Assembly: GCF_029989365.1 (NCBI RefSeq)
Contig: NZ_JAPRAQ010000001.1
Location: forward strand, 992,001-1,056,000
Source: Bradyrhizobium sp. Arg816
GTDB lineage: Bacteria; Pseudomonadota; Alphaproteobacteria; Rhizobiales; Xanthobacteraceae
Direction: 5' to 3'
Length of the DNA stretch: 64,000 nucleotides
The notes beneath the pieces were generated by a model, which made no database searches, was not told the origin of the DNA, and worked only from the letters and a program-made list of their open reading frames with translations. This document shows positions 43,440-54,997 of the stretch, one piece after another (position 1 is the first letter of the stretch; each line of letters opens with the position of its first letter). The translations under genes and the position numbers were made by a program.

Positions 43440-44789
43440 TCAGAAGTGGACCTCGGTGCGCATGCCGAGAACCACGGCATTGTCGGTCTTCACGCCCGCG
43501 GCGTTATAGCCGCGCCCGCCGGGATTGATCACATATTGCGCGTCGAACTTGAGGTTCAGCCAGCCGGTTGCCTGCCAGCCGTACCAGACTTCGATCGGAA
43601 CTTCGTTGCCGCCGGCATTGGGGCTGAGCGCCGCCGAATTCACATGTGTCGTGCCCACCGCGAAGCCGACTTCGTCCTGGGGGCGCCAGCTGAACGTTCC
43701 GGTATGCCGGAAGCCTCCGGCGATCTGGTAGTCCTGGTACGACGTCCGGTGATCGGCAACGGTCGTATTGAGGAAGGTGTACCAACCCTGCGCGTCCGGA
43801 CCGTCGACGGTCAAGCGCTGAAGGATGGACTCGTAGACGCCGTAGCGGCCGCGTTGATCCCCGAGATTTTGATCCGGGACGCCTCCAATGCCGGGGATGG
43901 TGGAGACAACACCGGGAAGGCCACCATCAATGGTCGATGCGCTGTCGTACCAGCCGCCAAATCTCCAGGTCCCGTTCAAGGGCCCCTTCGGCGCCCAGAC
44001 CAACTCCACCGGCACCATCACGCCGCTGGCGGGGGTTGAGGCGGGAATCCCCGGCAAGAAGTAGACGGTCGAGTCTGACGTCGTCAGATAATTCGGATTG
44101 GCGTCGTAGACGCCGACCGAGATCGTGAATTCCGGGGCCAGCTTGTAGTGGACGACACCGGCCCACTGGCTCACCGGCCAGTTATAGATGTACCCACCCT
44201 GGATGTTGCCGGGCTGACCGCCGCAGAAGGTCAGGTTGATGAACTCGCACAGACCGAAGAAGAAGTCGGAGCCGACCGGAAGACGGCCGCCCTTGAGTTC
44301 GAGGCGATCATCGAAAAGTTTCTGCGAGTAATAGAGTTGGGTCAGGCGAAAGATATTTCCGCGGCCGAAAACTTCGTTGGTCAGCTGCAAGGCCGGAATG
44401 CCTGCCTCGGTATTCAGGTTGTCGCCGAAACGCTGGACCAGCGTGAGGCCGACCGTGCCGCCCGGGATGCCGGCAAGCTTCGCCATATCGAGCTTGGCAC
44501 CGAACCACAATTGTCCAGCGTTGGCCGCGGTGTTCCTATCTCCTCCCGACAGGTTGCCGACGGTTTCATTACCCAGCGTCAAGCCCAGATCGATGCCCTG
44601 CTCCTTCAGCCTCGTTCTGCCGAGATCGCCAAACAGATACGGTCTCGTCCAGAAGTCGTCGGCCTGCGCATAAGGCAGAGGCGCAGCTTTCGTTGAAAAA
44701 TCGGCCGCATGTACCGCACCGCCCAACAGCGATGACAAAGCAATCCCCACACCGCACGCGCGTGCGGTGTTCACAAACCTGCGCAACAT
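43440..44789 (-). CDS. Carbohydrate porin, OprB family
   Basis: The 449-residue protein has a signal peptide (ACGVGIALSSLLGGAVHA) and the OprB layout: TRPYLFGDLGRTRLKEQGID near the N-terminus and a beta-barrel ending in AVVLGMRTEVHF with the C-terminal Phe of outer-membrane barrels. The family lets sugars cross the outer membrane. It is the last gene of the leftward sugar transporter set, 150 bp after the permease gene, and probably admits the same sugar. Confidence 0.9.
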   Translation of the reverse strand: MLRRFVNTARACGVGIALSSLLGGAVHAADFSTKAAPLPYAQADDFWTRPYLFGDLGRTRLKEQGIDLGLTLGNETVGNLSGGDRNTAANAGQLWFGAKLDMAKLAGIPGGTVGLTLVQRFGDNLNTEAGIPALQLTNEVFGRGNIFRLTQLYYSQKLFDDRLELKGGRLPVGSDFFFGLCEFINLTFCGGQPGNIQGGYIYNWPVSQWAGVVHYKLAPEFTISVGVYDANPNYLTTSDSTVYFLPGIPASTPASGVMVPVELVWAPKGPLNGTWRFGGWYDSASTIDGGLPGVVSTIPGIGGVPDQNLGDQRGRYGVYESILQRLTVDGPDAQGWYTFLNTTVADHRTSYQDYQIAGGFRHTGTFSWRPQDEVGFAVGTTHVNSAALSPNAGGNEVPIEVWYGWQATGWLNLKFDAQYVINPGGRGYNAAGVKTDNAVVLGMRTEVHF

Positions 44790-44939
44790 CTTCTTCGTCC
44801 TCCCGCCGTCTCAGGCTTTGTCATTCTTGCCTCGCGTTCCTGCCAAGCCCTCGAGCCTGGAACGCGCTCCTTCCCCAGCACACACCGTCGCAGCCGCCCA
44901 CCCACGAAGCTGCCTTGTGTCAACTGGAGCCTGGATCCG

Positions 44940-45994
44940 TCATGCCTGGTCGCCCGTTCTCACCGGCAGCGCGTCCACGCCGCGCGGTGCTGCGCCCTGC
45001 TGTCCTTCAAACGTCGATCTCGGCGCCGTACGGGCGAGGCCGGCCAGCGCCTGCTTTCGTCGCCGCCGGGCCTGCAACTGATGATCCGCCAACACGCCGA
45101 TCAAAATCACCGTCCCCATCACCGCAAAGTTCAGGGAATTGGGGATGCCCAGGATATTCACGAGGTTCTGCAGCACCTGCAGCAGCGCAGTCCCCAGCAC
45201 GATGCCGAGAATGGAGCCTTCGCCACCGCGCAGACTGCACCCGCCCAGGACGGCAGCCGCGATCGCGTAGAGCTCATAGAAATTGCCGAAGGAGCTCGGC
45301 GACACCGAGTTCGTGTAGAACACGAACAAGACTGTCGAAACGCCGGCGAGCCCACCGCTGATGATGTAGGCGGTTGCGATCACGACATTCGTGTTGATGC
45401 CCGAGAAGCGCGCCGCTTCCTCGTTCTTGCCGACGGCATAAAGCCAGCGCCCGTAGACCGAGCGGTGCAGCAGCACGCCGAGGACGAGCGCAAGGATGAT
45501 CAGAAGGATGAACGTATTCGGGATGCCCGCCACATTGCCGGAGGCAATGCTGCTCAGCGTCCCGGCCTCGTCGCCGTAGCCGAAGCCGCGTGTCGAGTCG
45601 CTCGTATAGTAGCGGGCGGCGCCGCGATAGATCAGCAACCCGCACAGCGTCACGATGAAGGGCTGCATCTTCAGCCGGGTGACGAGGAAACCCTGAATGC
45701 CTCCCAGCACCAGCCCGCCCAGCAACACCGCCAGCAGCGCCAGGGGCCAGGGAACCTGATAAGTCGTCAGAAGGTCGATGAAGACGACGCCGAGCAGCGC
45801 GAACATCGAGCCGAGCGAGAGGTCGATGCCGCCGGTGATGATCACGAGCCCCTCGCCAAGCGCAAACACACCGAACAGGCCGATCAGATTGGCCATGTTC
45901 AGCAAGTTCACCAGCGACAGGAAGGCCGGATTGATCGCGCCCGTGACGGCGGAAATCACCAGGAGCAGCAGGCCGAGGCCGAGTTCCTTCTTGT

Positions 45995-45998
<4 letters not shown>
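44940..45998 (-). CDS. Sugar ABC transporter permease, RbsC type
   Basis: The 352-residue inner-membrane protein has eight or more hydrophobic helices and the RbsC/BPD-2 signature around GGIDLSLGSMFALLGVVFIDLL and AVLGGCSLRGGEGSILGIVLG. It forms the channel of a pentose/hexose ABC importer. Its start overlaps the ATPase gene stop by 4 bp. The C-terminal tail of about 35 residues after QARRRRKQ is unusually long and may be cytoplasmic. Confidence 0.93.
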
Positions 45999-47521
<1,523 letters not shown>

Positions 47522-47579
47522 TCATTTCCTCCCGCACGACGCCCGACTGTGCCAGCCGGGCGTCGAAAGGCGCTGAAAG

Positions 47580-48542
47580 TCACTTCTTCAGCAGCCCCTT
47601 CAGATTTGCGGTGAATTCGGCGACGTTCGACTTGCTGATCACTTGGGTTGGCACGATCAGCTTGCTGTCAGCCGGAATCCAGGATTTGTCGCCGTTCAGC
47701 GTCTTGATGATGTTGGTGGCGGAGAGATACCCGAATTCGTACGGCTGCTGCACGACAGTGGATTCGATCGTGCCGTCGGATATTCCCCGCAGCGTGCGCT
47801 GGTCCTCGTCGAAGCCGACGATCTTCACCTTGCCGGCCTTGCCCGCCGCCTTGACCGCGTCATAGATCAGCGGTGTCTCGTAGCTCCAAAGGCCGGACAA
47901 CAGCGCGATGTCCGGATATTTGACGAGCACGTTCTCCATGTTCGCCTTGGCCTTGGCGAAGTCCACCTGGTCGGTGAACACGTCGACCAGCTCGACCTTG
48001 GTGCCGGCGATCGCTTCCTTGATCCCCTGCACCCGCTCGCGGGCATTGTCGGCGTCCATCGTGCCGACGAACAGTGCGATCTTGCCGCCGTTCGGCAGCG
48101 CCTTCTTGATCTCCTCGCCTGCCTGCCGCCCGGCCGCGACGTTGTCGGTGCCGATATAGGCGAGACGCTTGCTCTGCGGGGCGTCGCTGTCCGTCGTGAT
48201 CAACACGGTCTTGGCCGCAACCTTGTTGAGCTGTTCGGTCGCGTGCGGCGCATCGTCGACCGAGATGGAGATGCCGGCGACGCCGCGTACCAGCAGGTCG
48301 TCCAGCTCGCGCCGCTGGCCCGCCGCCGTGCCTTCGTTGGTGACGATCAATTCGATATTGTATTCCGGGTGCTCCTTCTGCGCCTTTTCGAGCCCGCGGC
48401 CGGCGATGGTCCAGAAGTCGGCCGCAACATTGGTGACCAGCGCGATGGTCTTTTTCTGTTGGGCCTGCGCCACCCCCGTCGCCATCGCGAACGCGGCAGT
48501 CGCGAGCAGCGGCACTAGCAATTTCTTCATCGATCCGTTCAT
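47580..48542 (-). CDS. Sugar-binding periplasmic protein, RbsB type
   Basis: The 320-residue protein has a signal peptide (LLVPLLATAAFAMATGVAQA) and a type I periplasmic-binding fold, beginning KTIALVTNVAADFWTIAGRG and including ISISVDDAP, ITTDSDAPQSKRLAYIGTDN and KIVGFDEDQRT. Start ATG 48542 has an ideal GGGAGGTGAAC site; a GTG two codons upstream is less likely. It delivers the sugar to the RbsA/RbsC-type importer. The sugar cannot be named; monosaccharides are usual for the family. Confidence 0.93.
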   Translation of the reverse strand: MNGSMKKLLVPLLATAAFAMATGVAQAQQKKTIALVTNVAADFWTIAGRGLEKAQKEHPEYNIELIVTNEGTAAGQRRELDDLLVRGVAGISISVDDAPHATEQLNKVAAKTVLITTDSDAPQSKRLAYIGTDNVAAGRQAGEEIKKALPNGGKIALFVGTMDADNARERVQGIKEAIAGTKVELVDVFTDQVDFAKAKANMENVLVKYPDIALLSGLWSYETPLIYDAVKAAGKAGKVKIVGFDEDQRTLRGISDGTIESTVVQQPYEFGYLSATNIIKTLNGDKSWIPADSKLIVPTQVISKSNVAEFTANLKGLLKK

Positions 48543-48798
48543 GTTCACCTCCCTTGGGTCACCCCGGATGGGGCCTTCAGGGCGCTTCTGCGCCTTATTT
48601 TATTTACGTAGCGAAGAAATGTCGCAGAGCAAAAACATCGAAATCGGGATGTACTGGCTCCTTCTTCAAGCGGAGATAGTACATGAGGTATGATAATAGT
48701 AAATATGGCTCGCAGACAACGTCTTCCGGTTGTGCTTTTTCGATCACATCACCCGACCACCCGCTCATTAACTTCACGTAATAAATTAAAGAGACAAC
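48543..48798. promoter_or_regulatory. A+T-rich divergent control region of sugar operon and ROK regulator
   Basis: The 256-bp gap is markedly richer in A+T than its surroundings. It lies between the leftward transporter operon and the rightward ROK regulator gene. TTTATTTACGTA near 48600 and CACGTAATAAATTAA near 48774 are roughly inverted and could be regulator half-sites, but the match is loose. A short minus-strand reading frame (48604-48810) has no domain and no ribosome site. Confidence 0.45.
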
Positions 48799-50067
48799 AT
48801 GGTTGACCAAATTGAGCCGCCGAGACGTACCTCAAGCATCGCCCGCGGCTCGAACCGCGGCCGCCTCGTCGAAGTCTTGCGACGCCAGGGGCCGTTGCCG
48901 CGTGTGGAGCTCGCCCGGAGTACGGGATTGAGCTTCCCCGCCGTTTCCGGCCTGACGTCGCGACTGATCGCGGAAGAGTTGCTGTGCGAGACCGAGACAC
49001 CGGCAAGCTCGTGGCCCGACGACACGGACGAAGACGATGCGGACGGGCTGAACAGCCGCCGCCGGGGCCGGCCCGCCGTGCTGCTGACCCTCAACCCGGA
49101 GTTCGGCCGCATCATCGCGGTCTCGCTGCGCATGAATCTGATTGAAACACTGATCGCGGATTTCAGCGGCTCCAGCCTGGCGCAATCGCGGCTCGAAATC
49201 GCGACGCGGGCTCTCGATGCAGGCGCATTGTGCGATCTCGTGATCGCGCAGATCGATGCGATGCTCGAGGCGACGGCCACACCGCGCCATCGCCTGCTGG
49301 GAATAGGAATTGCCCTCCAAGGCATCGTGAACGCGGACACCGGCCGGCATCTGTGGAGTCCGGCGCTGTCCGTCACCGATATCGATCTGGTGAAGCCGGT
49401 GCGCGAGGCCTTCGGCGCTGAAGTCGTGATGGCGAATGATGCCGTCGCGGTTGCGCTCGCCCTCTCCGCCGCGGAGCCGTCACTGGCGCAGGGCCTCTCG
49501 GCAACGATCATGGTCGGCCACGGCGTCGGCATGGGCGTCGTTGTCGACGGTGAAGCGCGCTGGGGCGCCGGCGCCGGCAGCGAGATTGGCCATATCAAAT
49601 TGGGATCGAACGGGCCGCAATGCCGCTGCGGCCAGCGCGGCTGCATCGAGGCCCATCTCGCCGACTACGCGCTCTACCGCGACGCCCGCACCTTTCTCGA
49701 CTTGCCGCCGGCGGCGTCGCAGCAGCCTTCCGAGGCGCAGATGGCCCTCCTGCGCGAGCGGGCGCGGGGCGGCGATCCCCGTCTCGAGCACGTATTCCAG
49801 CAGGCAGGTCGTGCGCTTGCCGAGGCGGTCGCGGCAACGATATCCGTGCTGCGCCCACACCATGTGATCCTGGCGGGACCCGGCCTGCAGGCATTCGACA
49901 TGATGCGCCGCGCCTATGAGGAGCGGCTCGAGCAAGCGGTGTTGCCATGGCTGCTCAAGTCCACGGCGATCTATCTGCGTCCAAGTGAGTCGGCGGCAAT
50001 CGTCGAGGGCATGATGCGACGGACGCTGTGGGTCGTGGACCGAAACCGCATGGAGGCGACCGAGTGA
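48799..50067 (+). CDS. ROK family transcriptional regulator
   Basis: The 422-residue protein has an N-terminal winged helix (RGPLPRVELARSTGL-like region at about residues 25-60, then SGLTSRLIAEELL) and a ROK sugar-kinase-like domain. The ROK zinc motif CRCGQRGCIEAH and GHGVGMGVVVDGEARWGAGA are intact. The first ATP-binding motif reads RIIAVSLRMNLIETLIADF and is degenerate, as in regulators. It is divergent from the sugar transporter operon and most likely represses it until the sugar or a derivative binds. Confidence 0.92.
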   Translation: MVDQIEPPRRTSSIARGSNRGRLVEVLRRQGPLPRVELARSTGLSFPAVSGLTSRLIAEELLCETETPASSWPDDTDEDDADGLNSRRRGRPAVLLTLNPEFGRIIAVSLRMNLIETLIADFSGSSLAQSRLEIATRALDAGALCDLVIAQIDAMLEATATPRHRLLGIGIALQGIVNADTGRHLWSPALSVTDIDLVKPVREAFGAEVVMANDAVAVALALSAAEPSLAQGLSATIMVGHGVGMGVVVDGEARWGAGAGSEIGHIKLGSNGPQCRCGQRGCIEAHLADYALYRDARTFLDLPPAASQQPSEAQMALLRERARGGDPRLEHVFQQAGRALAEAVAATISVLRPHHVILAGPGLQAFDMMRRAYEERLEQAVLPWLLKSTAIYLRPSESAAIVEGMMRRTLWVVDRNRMEATE

Positions 50068-50083
50068 GCAGGCACCAAAACGC

Positions 50084-50125
50084 AAAGGGCCCGGTCGCCA
50101 ATGGCGACCGGGCCCTTTGTTTTAT
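50084..50125. terminator. Bidirectional terminator between ROK and hpnG
   Basis: AAAGGGCCCGGTCGCCA and its perfect complement form a 17-bp stem around a single base, followed by GTTTTAT. It serves the ROK gene on the plus strand and hpnG on the minus strand. The core GGCCCGGTCGC is shared with the hpnH terminator at 43321. Confidence 0.92.
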
Positions 50126-50137
50126 CGCATCAGGAGG

Positions 50138-50887
50138 TCAGGCCGCCTTGGAGACCAGGGCCTCGCTGTCGACGAGCTCGGTGCCGATCAAATAGTCGCG
50201 GCAGCCGCGCAGCGAACGCAGCGCGCGGTTGAAGTCGATGCCGGTCGAGACCAGCGCATGCAGCGTGGTCGGATTGCGCACGATGCCACGCAGCACGGCT
50301 GCGAGATCAATCTGGCCGTTCGGCTTGATGGCGGCTCGGGCGAGCGCCGGCAGCGCGCGATGGGCGGGATCGCTGATGACGCGGACCGCGGCAAAGGGCA
50401 GCCCGGCCTCGGCGGCGTAGGCGGCCGCGATGTGGCTCTCCATGTCGACGGCAGAAGCTCCGGTTTCCGAATGCAGCGCTGCCTTGCAGGACCGCTTCGT
50501 GACCACCTCCTCGGCGCCGGCAAGGCTGCCGCGCACCACACGGCGGCGTCCCGACGTCAGGCGGTCGATCAGGTCGTCGCCGAGCGAGAGGCCTGCGGCC
50601 CAGCGGGTATCGCCGGAGAGCACCTCGGTCGCCAGCACGACGTCGCCGGAGCGCAGCGTCGGGTCGAGCCCGCCGGCTACGCCGAACGAGATCACACCGC
50701 GAATCGTCTCGGGATCCACCACCGTCAGCAGCGCCCGCAACTGGGCCGGGCTGCTCGACGAGCAAATGACCGCCATTCCGGGCCCAGCCGCGATACGGGC
50801 CTCCTGAACCAGTCCAGTCACGATCAATATCGGCCGCGGGTCGATGGCATTACCCACGGTAAGATAGTCCCCCGTCCCCAAAGTCAC
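50138..50887 (-). CDS. hpnG: HpnG, adenosylhopane nucleosidase (phosphorylase family)
   Basis: The 249-residue protein belongs to the nucleoside-phosphorylase-like family. It removes adenine from adenosylhopane, giving ribosylhopane. The family pattern is seen in ILIVTGLVQEARIAAGPGM, GVISFGVAGGLDPTLRSGDV and ASAVDMESHIAAAYAAEAGL. The start is the GTG at 50887 that overlaps the shc stop (GTGA), giving translational coupling; a longer frame from 51034 would cover the end of shc and has poor composition. It is the last gene of hpnC-D-E-shc-hpnG. Confidence 0.92.
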   Translation of the reverse strand: MTLGTGDYLTVGNAIDPRPILIVTGLVQEARIAAGPGMAVICSSSSPAQLRALLTVVDPETIRGVISFGVAGGLDPTLRSGDVVLATEVLSGDTRWAAGLSLGDDLIDRLTSGRRRVVRGSLAGAEEVVTKRSCKAALHSETGASAVDMESHIAAAYAAEAGLPFAAVRVISDPAHRALPALARAAIKPNGQIDLAAVLRGIVRNPTTLHALVSTGIDFNRALRSLRGCRDYLIGTELVDSEALVSKAA

Positions 50888-52851
50888 ATCCCGACCCCTA
50901 CCACCCTGCTGTTGGTGCTCCGCAAGTTCCGATACCGCGCCAACGCCCACAGCGGGAAGAACTTCGGGTAACCATGATACCGTAGATAGAATACACGGGG
51001 AAAGCCTGTGGCGGTGTACCGCTGCTCGTCCCACAGTCCTTTTTTGTTCTGTGTTGCAATCAGGTACTCCACCCCGCGGGCGACGGCCGGGTGATCAACC
51101 TCGCCAGCAGCCATCAGGGCAAGCAAGGCCCATGCCGTTTGCGAGGCGGTCGAGGGAGCGGCCTCCCAGCCCTTGTAGTCGAGGCGGTAGCTGACCGCGT
51201 CCTCGCCCCAGCCGCCGTCCTTGTTCTGGATCGAGGCCAGCCAGTCGGCGGCTTTCCGAATCATGGGGTCGTCATGGCGGACGCCGGCCATGTTGAGGGC
51301 ACAGAGCACCGACCAGGTTCCGTAGATGAAGTTCATGCCCCAGCGGCCGTACCAGGACCCTTCCGGGTGTTGGGTCTTCCTGAGATAGGCGACCCCGTCG
51401 GCCACATGCTTGCTGGTCTTCTCGGTCTCGCCGAGTTCGGCCAGCATGGAGATGCAGCGCGCGGTGACGTCCTCGGTCGGCGGATCGAGCAGCGCGCCAT
51501 GGTCCGAGAACGGGATGTTGTTCAGATAGTATTCGAGGTTGTTCACGTCGAAGGCGGCCCAGCCGCCGTCGTCGCTCTGCATGCCCTCGATCCACTCCCG
51601 GGCGCGGTCGATCGCGACGTCATAGCCGGTCGCACCGTGCTCGCGTCGCATGCGGTCCATCGACATCACCACCACCGCGGTGTCGTCGAGATCGGGGTAA
51701 TAGGCATTGTTGTACTGGAAGGCCCAGCCGCCCGGGCGCACGTCGGGCCGCTTCACCGCCCAGTCGCCCTTCACCTCGAGCTCCTGCTTCGGGATCAGCC
51801 AGTCGAGGCCCTGCTTGGCCGCAGGCACGGCCTTGTCACCGCCGGCTTCGAGCAGCGCGTGGGCGGTCAGCGTCGTATCCCACACCGGCGAGACGCAGGG
51901 CTGGCAATAGGCCTCGTCGCCCTTGATCACGAGCAGCTTGTCGATACCCCGGCGCGTGACCGCGCGCGGCGGATAATTCTCGTCCTTGCCGAGCGCGTCA
52001 TACATCATGACGATGTTGGCCATGGGCGGATAGATCGCACCCATGCCGTCCTCGCCGTTGAGGCGTTCCTCGGTGAAGGCGAGCGCCGCATCGATCGCGC
52101 GCTGGCGCAGGCTCTTCGGAAACATCGGCTCGATCACGCGCAAAATGCCGTCGAGCGCGCGGAACAGCACGAACCAGGCCATGCTCTGGTGCGGCGCCTT
52201 CGCGGTCATGCCGATCGAGCGCGGATCCTGGAGAAACAGCTCGTCGATCCCGACGCCCTTCGGATTCTTCGCCAGCGGCTTCAGCGCGGCGAGAACCATC
52301 AGCGGCACCATGGTGGTGCGCGCCCAGTAGGAAATCTTGTTGAGGTGGAACGGCGACCAGAACGGCAGCAGCACGATCTCGATCGGCAGCACCGGCACCG
52401 CGCGCCAGGTCACCACGCCGAACATCGCAAGCAGGAAGCGCGTGAAGACGTTGCTGTTGATCGCGCCGCCGCGGGCATGGATCGCCTCGCGCGCACGCAC
52501 CATGTGCGGGGCGTCGACGGAATCGCCGATCATCTTGAGCGCGAAGTAGGACTTCACGCTCGCGCTCATGTCGAACTCGCCGTCATGCACGAGCGGCCAG
52601 CCGCCATGGGCGCCCTGCACGCGGCGGAGATAATTGCCGATCTTGGCCTCGAGCACGGCGTCCACGGGCTCTGCGAGATAATGGCGCAGCAGGACGTATT
52701 CGGCCGGAATCGTGCAGTCGGCCTCGAGCTCGAACACCCAATGGCCGTCGGATTGCTGGAAGCCGAGAACGCCATCCGTCGCCGACGCAATGCTCGATTC
52801 CAAGGCCCCGGATTCTTGGGCTTCGCGGCTGGTCGCGTTCACGGCATCCAT
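50884..52851 (-). CDS. shc: Squalene-hopene cyclase
   Basis: The 655-residue protein is full length. It cyclises squalene to hopene and diplopterol at the membrane. The catalytic acid motif DLDD is at residues 387-390 (YYPDLDDTAVVVMSM). Repeated QW motifs are visible, including QQSDGHWVFELEADCT, QSDDGGWAAFDVNN, HPEGSWYGRWG and IQNKDGGWGEDAVSY. It is 50 bp after hpnE and overlaps hpnG by 4 bp. This gene is also called hpnF. Confidence 0.97.
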   Translation of the reverse strand: MDAVNATSREAQESGALESSIASATDGVLGFQQSDGHWVFELEADCTIPAEYVLLRHYLAEPVDAVLEAKIGNYLRRVQGAHGGWPLVHDGEFDMSASVKSYFALKMIGDSVDAPHMVRAREAIHARGGAINSNVFTRFLLAMFGVVTWRAVPVLPIEIVLLPFWSPFHLNKISYWARTTMVPLMVLAALKPLAKNPKGVGIDELFLQDPRSIGMTAKAPHQSMAWFVLFRALDGILRVIEPMFPKSLRQRAIDAALAFTEERLNGEDGMGAIYPPMANIVMMYDALGKDENYPPRAVTRRGIDKLLVIKGDEAYCQPCVSPVWDTTLTAHALLEAGGDKAVPAAKQGLDWLIPKQELEVKGDWAVKRPDVRPGGWAFQYNNAYYPDLDDTAVVVMSMDRMRREHGATGYDVAIDRAREWIEGMQSDDGGWAAFDVNNLEYYLNNIPFSDHGALLDPPTEDVTARCISMLAELGETEKTSKHVADGVAYLRKTQHPEGSWYGRWGMNFIYGTWSVLCALNMAGVRHDDPMIRKAADWLASIQNKDGGWGEDAVSYRLDYKGWEAAPSTASQTAWALLALMAAGEVDHPAVARGVEYLIATQNKKGLWDEQRYTATGFPRVFYLRYHGYPKFFPLWALARYRNLRSTNSRVVGVGM

Positions 52852-52901
52852 GTCGCTCGATTGCTCCGATAGTCGATTGAAATTGACCGGGACTTTGCCC
52901 G

Positions 52902-54158
52902 TCAGGGCCGCTTTGCGGCCAAAACCAGATCGGCGGCGCGATCACCGGACCGTACCGATCCCTCGATGGTTGCAGGCAATCCCGTAGCAGTCCAGTCGCC
53001 GGCAAGAAACAGGTTTTTCAGCGCAGTCGCCGGCCCCGGACGCAGGGCATTCTGGGCCGGCGTCGCCGCAAATGTGGCACGGCGCTCGCGAACGATCTGC
53101 CAGGGGGGCAGCTCGCCGGAAACCCCGCCCGCCTTGCAGACGTCGTTCCAGATCGCCTGCGCGAGTTCCTCGCGCGGCATGTCGACCAGGCGGTCGCCAT
53201 TGCTGATGGTCACGGACAGCCGGTTCGGGAACGCGAACAGCCATTCCACGACGCCGCCGATCACGCCGAGGATCGGCGCCGAGCCCGGCGGCGGCTCGAA
53301 CCGGAAATGCGCGTTCACGATGGCGCGGAATTCGGTCGGCGTCTTCAGCCCGGGCAGCAGGCTCGCGGCGGCACGCGGCGGCACCGCCATCACGACGACG
53401 TCGCCCTCACCGAGCTGGATCACATCCTCGCCGCCGAAATTCAGCGCGCTGGCCTTGCCGTCACCGGTCGTAAACGAACGCAGCTCATGGCCGAGCTGAA
53501 CGGTGTGGCCGCGCTCCTGCAAGAACTTGACGGCAGGCTCGATCAGCACGGCGCTCAGGCCGTCGCGCGCGATCAGCGGCCGGCACGCCTGTCCGCCGGC
53601 AAGCAGCGTCTCGCGCACGATCGCGCCGGCAAGCCCGGCCGAGCCCTCGGGCGGATCGACGTTGAGTGCCGCAAGCAGCAGCGGCTGCACCAGCCGTTGA
53701 TACAGGATGCCTTCGCAGGGAATGGACTTGCCGACCAGCGTCTCCTCCGACGCCCAGATCAGCGGCGCCAGCTTTAGATAATCGCCGAGGCCGGTATCGG
53801 GAACGCGGCGGCTCTCGTCGAGCACCCAGGTCGGCAGCCGGCCATCGCCGAGATCGATCTGCCAGCGTTGCCCGGTCTTGATGTCGACGAACGGAAACTG
53901 CGCACGTTCGGGGCCGACGAGGCCCGCCTCGGTGCCGATCGAGCGGGCATAGGTGCGCGCATGGCTGTTGCCCGACAGCAGCAGATGATTGCCGTTGTCG
54001 ATGGTGAGATTGGTGGCGCCGTCGAAATAGGAGCGGCAGCGGCCGCCGGCCTGGTGCGTCGCCTCGTAGACGGCGACCTTGAAGCCCGCATTGGCGAGCC
54101 GCACGGCGGCGGAGAGGCCGGAAATTCCAGCACCGATGATGTGAGCTGTCTTTTGCAT
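52902..54158 (-). CDS. hpnE: HpnE, FAD-dependent squalene-forming oxidoreductase
   Basis: The 418-residue flavoprotein begins with the Rossmann motif IIGAGISGLSAAVRLANAGF and a second dinucleotide-contact segment AGGRCRSYFD. It reduces hydroxysqualene to squalene, the last of the three HpnC-D-E steps. The C-terminal FAD motif is in NLFLAGDWTATGLPATIEGS. Its ATG overlaps the hpnD stop by one base (TGATG). Confidence 0.94.
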   Translation of the reverse strand: MQKTAHIIGAGISGLSAAVRLANAGFKVAVYEATHQAGGRCRSYFDGATNLTIDNGNHLLLSGNSHARTYARSIGTEAGLVGPERAQFPFVDIKTGQRWQIDLGDGRLPTWVLDESRRVPDTGLGDYLKLAPLIWASEETLVGKSIPCEGILYQRLVQPLLLAALNVDPPEGSAGLAGAIVRETLLAGGQACRPLIARDGLSAVLIEPAVKFLQERGHTVQLGHELRSFTTGDGKASALNFGGEDVIQLGEGDVVVMAVPPRAAASLLPGLKTPTEFRAIVNAHFRFEPPPGSAPILGVIGGVVEWLFAFPNRLSVTISNGDRLVDMPREELAQAIWNDVCKAGGVSGELPPWQIVRERRATFAATPAQNALRPGPATALKNLFLAGDWTATGLPATIEGSVRSGDRAADLVLAAKRP

Positions 54159-54997
54159 CAGATGAAAGCGTAACGGAGCAGGATCAGGATGCGCGTGACC
54201 TTCGACACACGCACGGGCTCGCGCGGCGCGTTGAAGCCGCGCGCGATCAGGAGGTCCAGGATGGAATGGTAGTACTTCGACATGATCCGCGGCGCGCGCA
54301 CGGCGCGGCGCTTGTTGCGGTTCATGATCTCGTCAGACTTCTCGAAATGCGCCTTCGCACGCTGCGTCAGCGGCTGGCAGACCTTCGGCAGCGCGCGCTC
54401 GGTGATCACGCGGTTCGGGTCGTTCGATGTGATGCCGGCGTGGAGCAGCGCCTCGCGCGGCAGATAGAGCCGGCCGAGGCCAGCGTCCTCGTCGATGTCG
54501 CGCAGGATGTTGGTGAGCTGGAGCGCGCGGCCGAGATGGTAGGCGAGCTGGATGCCGTCTTCCTCGGGCAGGCCGAACACCCGCACCGACAGCCGTCCCA
54601 CGGCGCTGGCGACGCGATCGCAGTAAAGATCGAGCGTCGCCATGTCGGGCGCGCGGATGTCCTGCGGTACGTCCATCTCCATGCCATCGACGATCGCGAG
54701 GAAATCCTCGCGCTTCAGCCCAAATGTCTTCACCGAGCCGACGTAGTCCTTCAGCCGCGGCGGCGGATGGCCCTGATAGAGCGCGTCGATATCGTTGCGC
54801 CACTCCTGAAGCGCGGCAAGCCGCTCGTCGCGGGGGCCGTCGGAATCGGCGATGTCGTCGACCTGTCGGCAGAAGCTGTAGATCTGAAACATCGCTTCGC
54901 GCTGGTCATGCGGCAGGATGCGCATCGCAGCGTAGAAGGAGCTGTTCGATGCCGTCGAGCCGTAATTGGCGCTGGGCGAGGTCGCCTCAAGCGTCAT
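54158..54997 (-). CDS. hpnD: HpnD, presqualene diphosphate synthase
   Basis: The 279-residue protein is a trans-isoprenyl diphosphate condensing enzyme. The two Asp-rich metal-binding motifs are FCRQVDDIADSDG and LTNILRDIDEDAGLGRLYLP. HpnD joins two farnesyl diphosphates to presqualene diphosphate. It overlaps hpnC by 11 bp and hpnE by one base. Residues RVSKVTRILILLRYAFI form a hydrophobic C-terminus. Confidence 0.95.
   Translation of the reverse strand: MTLEATSPSANYGSTASNSSFYAAMRILPHDQREAMFQIYSFCRQVDDIADSDGPRDERLAALQEWRNDIDALYQGHPPPRLKDYVGSVKTFGLKREDFLAIVDGMEMDVPQDIRAPDMATLDLYCDRVASAVGRLSVRVFGLPEEDGIQLAYHLGRALQLTNILRDIDEDAGLGRLYLPREALLHAGITSNDPNRVITERALPKVCQPLTQRAKAHFEKSDEIMNRNKRRAVRAPRIMSKYYHSILDLLIARGFNAPREPVRVSKVTRILILLRYAFI

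Noticed and set aside
48604..48810. 68-residue minus-strand frame in the sugar operon control region
   Set aside because: There is no ribosome site or family, and it overlaps the start of the ROK gene. The A+T-rich DNA is better explained as a promoter region.
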